41,713 bases of DNA, taken from positions 1 through 41,713 of the forward strand of contig CBFFRQ010000213.1 in assembly GCA_965644315.1 (NCBI GenBank), read 5' to 3'. The DNA is from Caecitellus pseudoparvulus (lineage: Eukaryota > Bigyra: Bicosoecida). Below the pieces are notes generated by a model. That model worked only from the letters and a program-made list of their open reading frames with translations. It made no database searches and was not told where the DNA came from. Of this stretch, positions 41,318-41,713 are shown piece after piece. The position numbers and the translations under genes are program-made. Each line of letters starts with the position of its first letter. Positions within the stretch are counted from its first letter, which is position 1.

Positions 41318-41713
41318 TATTTTTTTAAAATTTTATAAATTTTTTTTAATAATATCAATTTAAAAATTTTTTGTTCTAAATAAATACTATTAATAACACT
41401 TAACTCAATTAATGTTAATATAAATTCAATTGAATAAATGGACTTAGTATTACCTAAAACATAATATAAAAAATTATCTGAATTTGAAATATTATCAGTA
41501 TAACTTATTATAGGTAAATTTAATTTTAAACTTTCTTTTAATCCTTTTTTATTAATATCAAAAAATAATAATAAATCAGGAACTGATGGATTTGATAATC
41601 TGTATTTAAAATTATTTAAAATATTTTTAATTTTTAATTGTTTATTAGTTAATTTAGTAGTATTATAATTTAATTTATTAATTAATTCATAAACAATTTT
41701 TCAATTTGAAATT
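41317..41713 (-). CDS. rps2: Ribosomal protein S2, C-terminal part (continues from 1-371)
   Basis: C-terminal part of S2, in frame with the part at 1-371 through the window ends. After ISNWKIVYEL the text shows RLSNPSVPDLLLFFDINKKGLKESLKLNLPIISYTDN, which matches the S2 block (L-P-D-x-x-x-x-x-D-x-x-x-x-x-x-A-x-x-E-A-x-x-L-x-I-P-x-I-x-x-x-D-T-N) and its NSDNFLYYVLGN sequel (S2: P-x-x-V-D-x-x-I-P-x-N). Stop TAA at 41317-41319. The C-terminal tail (ELSVINSIYLEQK..) is helical as usual. Confidence 0.92.

Overview
The window reads as a complete, circular mitochondrial genome of a protist, cut open inside a gene. The rps2 reading frame leaves position 1 on the minus strand and re-enters at position 41713 in frame, rebuilding a normal S2 sequence across the join. 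The DNA is very AT-rich and has no spacer longer than about 170 bases. I see no introns, homing endonucleases, CRISPR arrays or mobile elements. UGA is read as tryptophan: reading frames of standard genes run through dozens of in-frame TGA codons at Trp positions, and the only tRNA-Trp has anticodon UCA.

The gene set is large: nad1, 2, 3, 4, 4L, 5, 6, 7, 9 and 11, cob, cox1-3, atp1, 6, 8 and 9, ribosomal proteins of both subunits, large and small rRNA, a candidate 5S rRNA, and 24 tRNAs. Several features point to a stramenopile (heterokont): nad11 is split into two separate genes at its domain boundary, no tRNA-Thr is present, rpl31 and rps10 are present, and the 5S rRNA candidate is circularly permuted as described in brown algae. 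UGA=Trp is known in some stramenopile mitochondria, for example the bicosoecid Cafeteria. The assignment to stramenopiles is inference, and I cannot name a genus.

Layout. A divergent spacer (2324-2493) with two inverted repeats separates two transcription blocks. The plus-strand block (2494-10900) holds rpl2-rps19-rps3-rpl16, trnI(cau), nad1, an unknown membrane/coiled-coil ORF, rps10, trnH, cob, trnY, rpl14, rpl5 and trnQ. Everything else is on the minus strand. It runs from nad9 (2323) through trnS, trnP, rps14-rps8-rpl6-rps2, across the ends to trnW, atp1, atp6, trnM, nad7, orf228, nad4L, trnA, rps4, atp9, trnR, nad6, trnR, nad5, nad3, rps7, trnE, rns, the nad11 N-terminal gene, trnL, cox1, trnG, cox2, atp8, rps12, rps13, trnI, trnV, nad2, trnD, the 5S candidate, trnS, an rpl10-like gene, trnL, trnN, rnl, nad4, trnK, the nad11 C-terminal gene, rpl31, trnC, cox3, trnM and trnF. 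The two blocks converge between 10900 and 10920.

The most unusual property is the size of some genes in an otherwise tightly packed genome. Nad2 is 1361 residues, Rps4 742 and Rps3 634, each several-fold longer than usual. The excess is Asn/Lys/Leu/Phe/Ile-rich in-frame insertion between recognisable conserved blocks. Atp6, Nad1, Atp1 and Cox2 have smaller extensions. The genes supply respiratory complexes I, III, IV and V and part of the mitochondrial ribosome. At least tRNA-Thr and a tRNA able to read GGA/GGG glycine codons must come from elsewhere.
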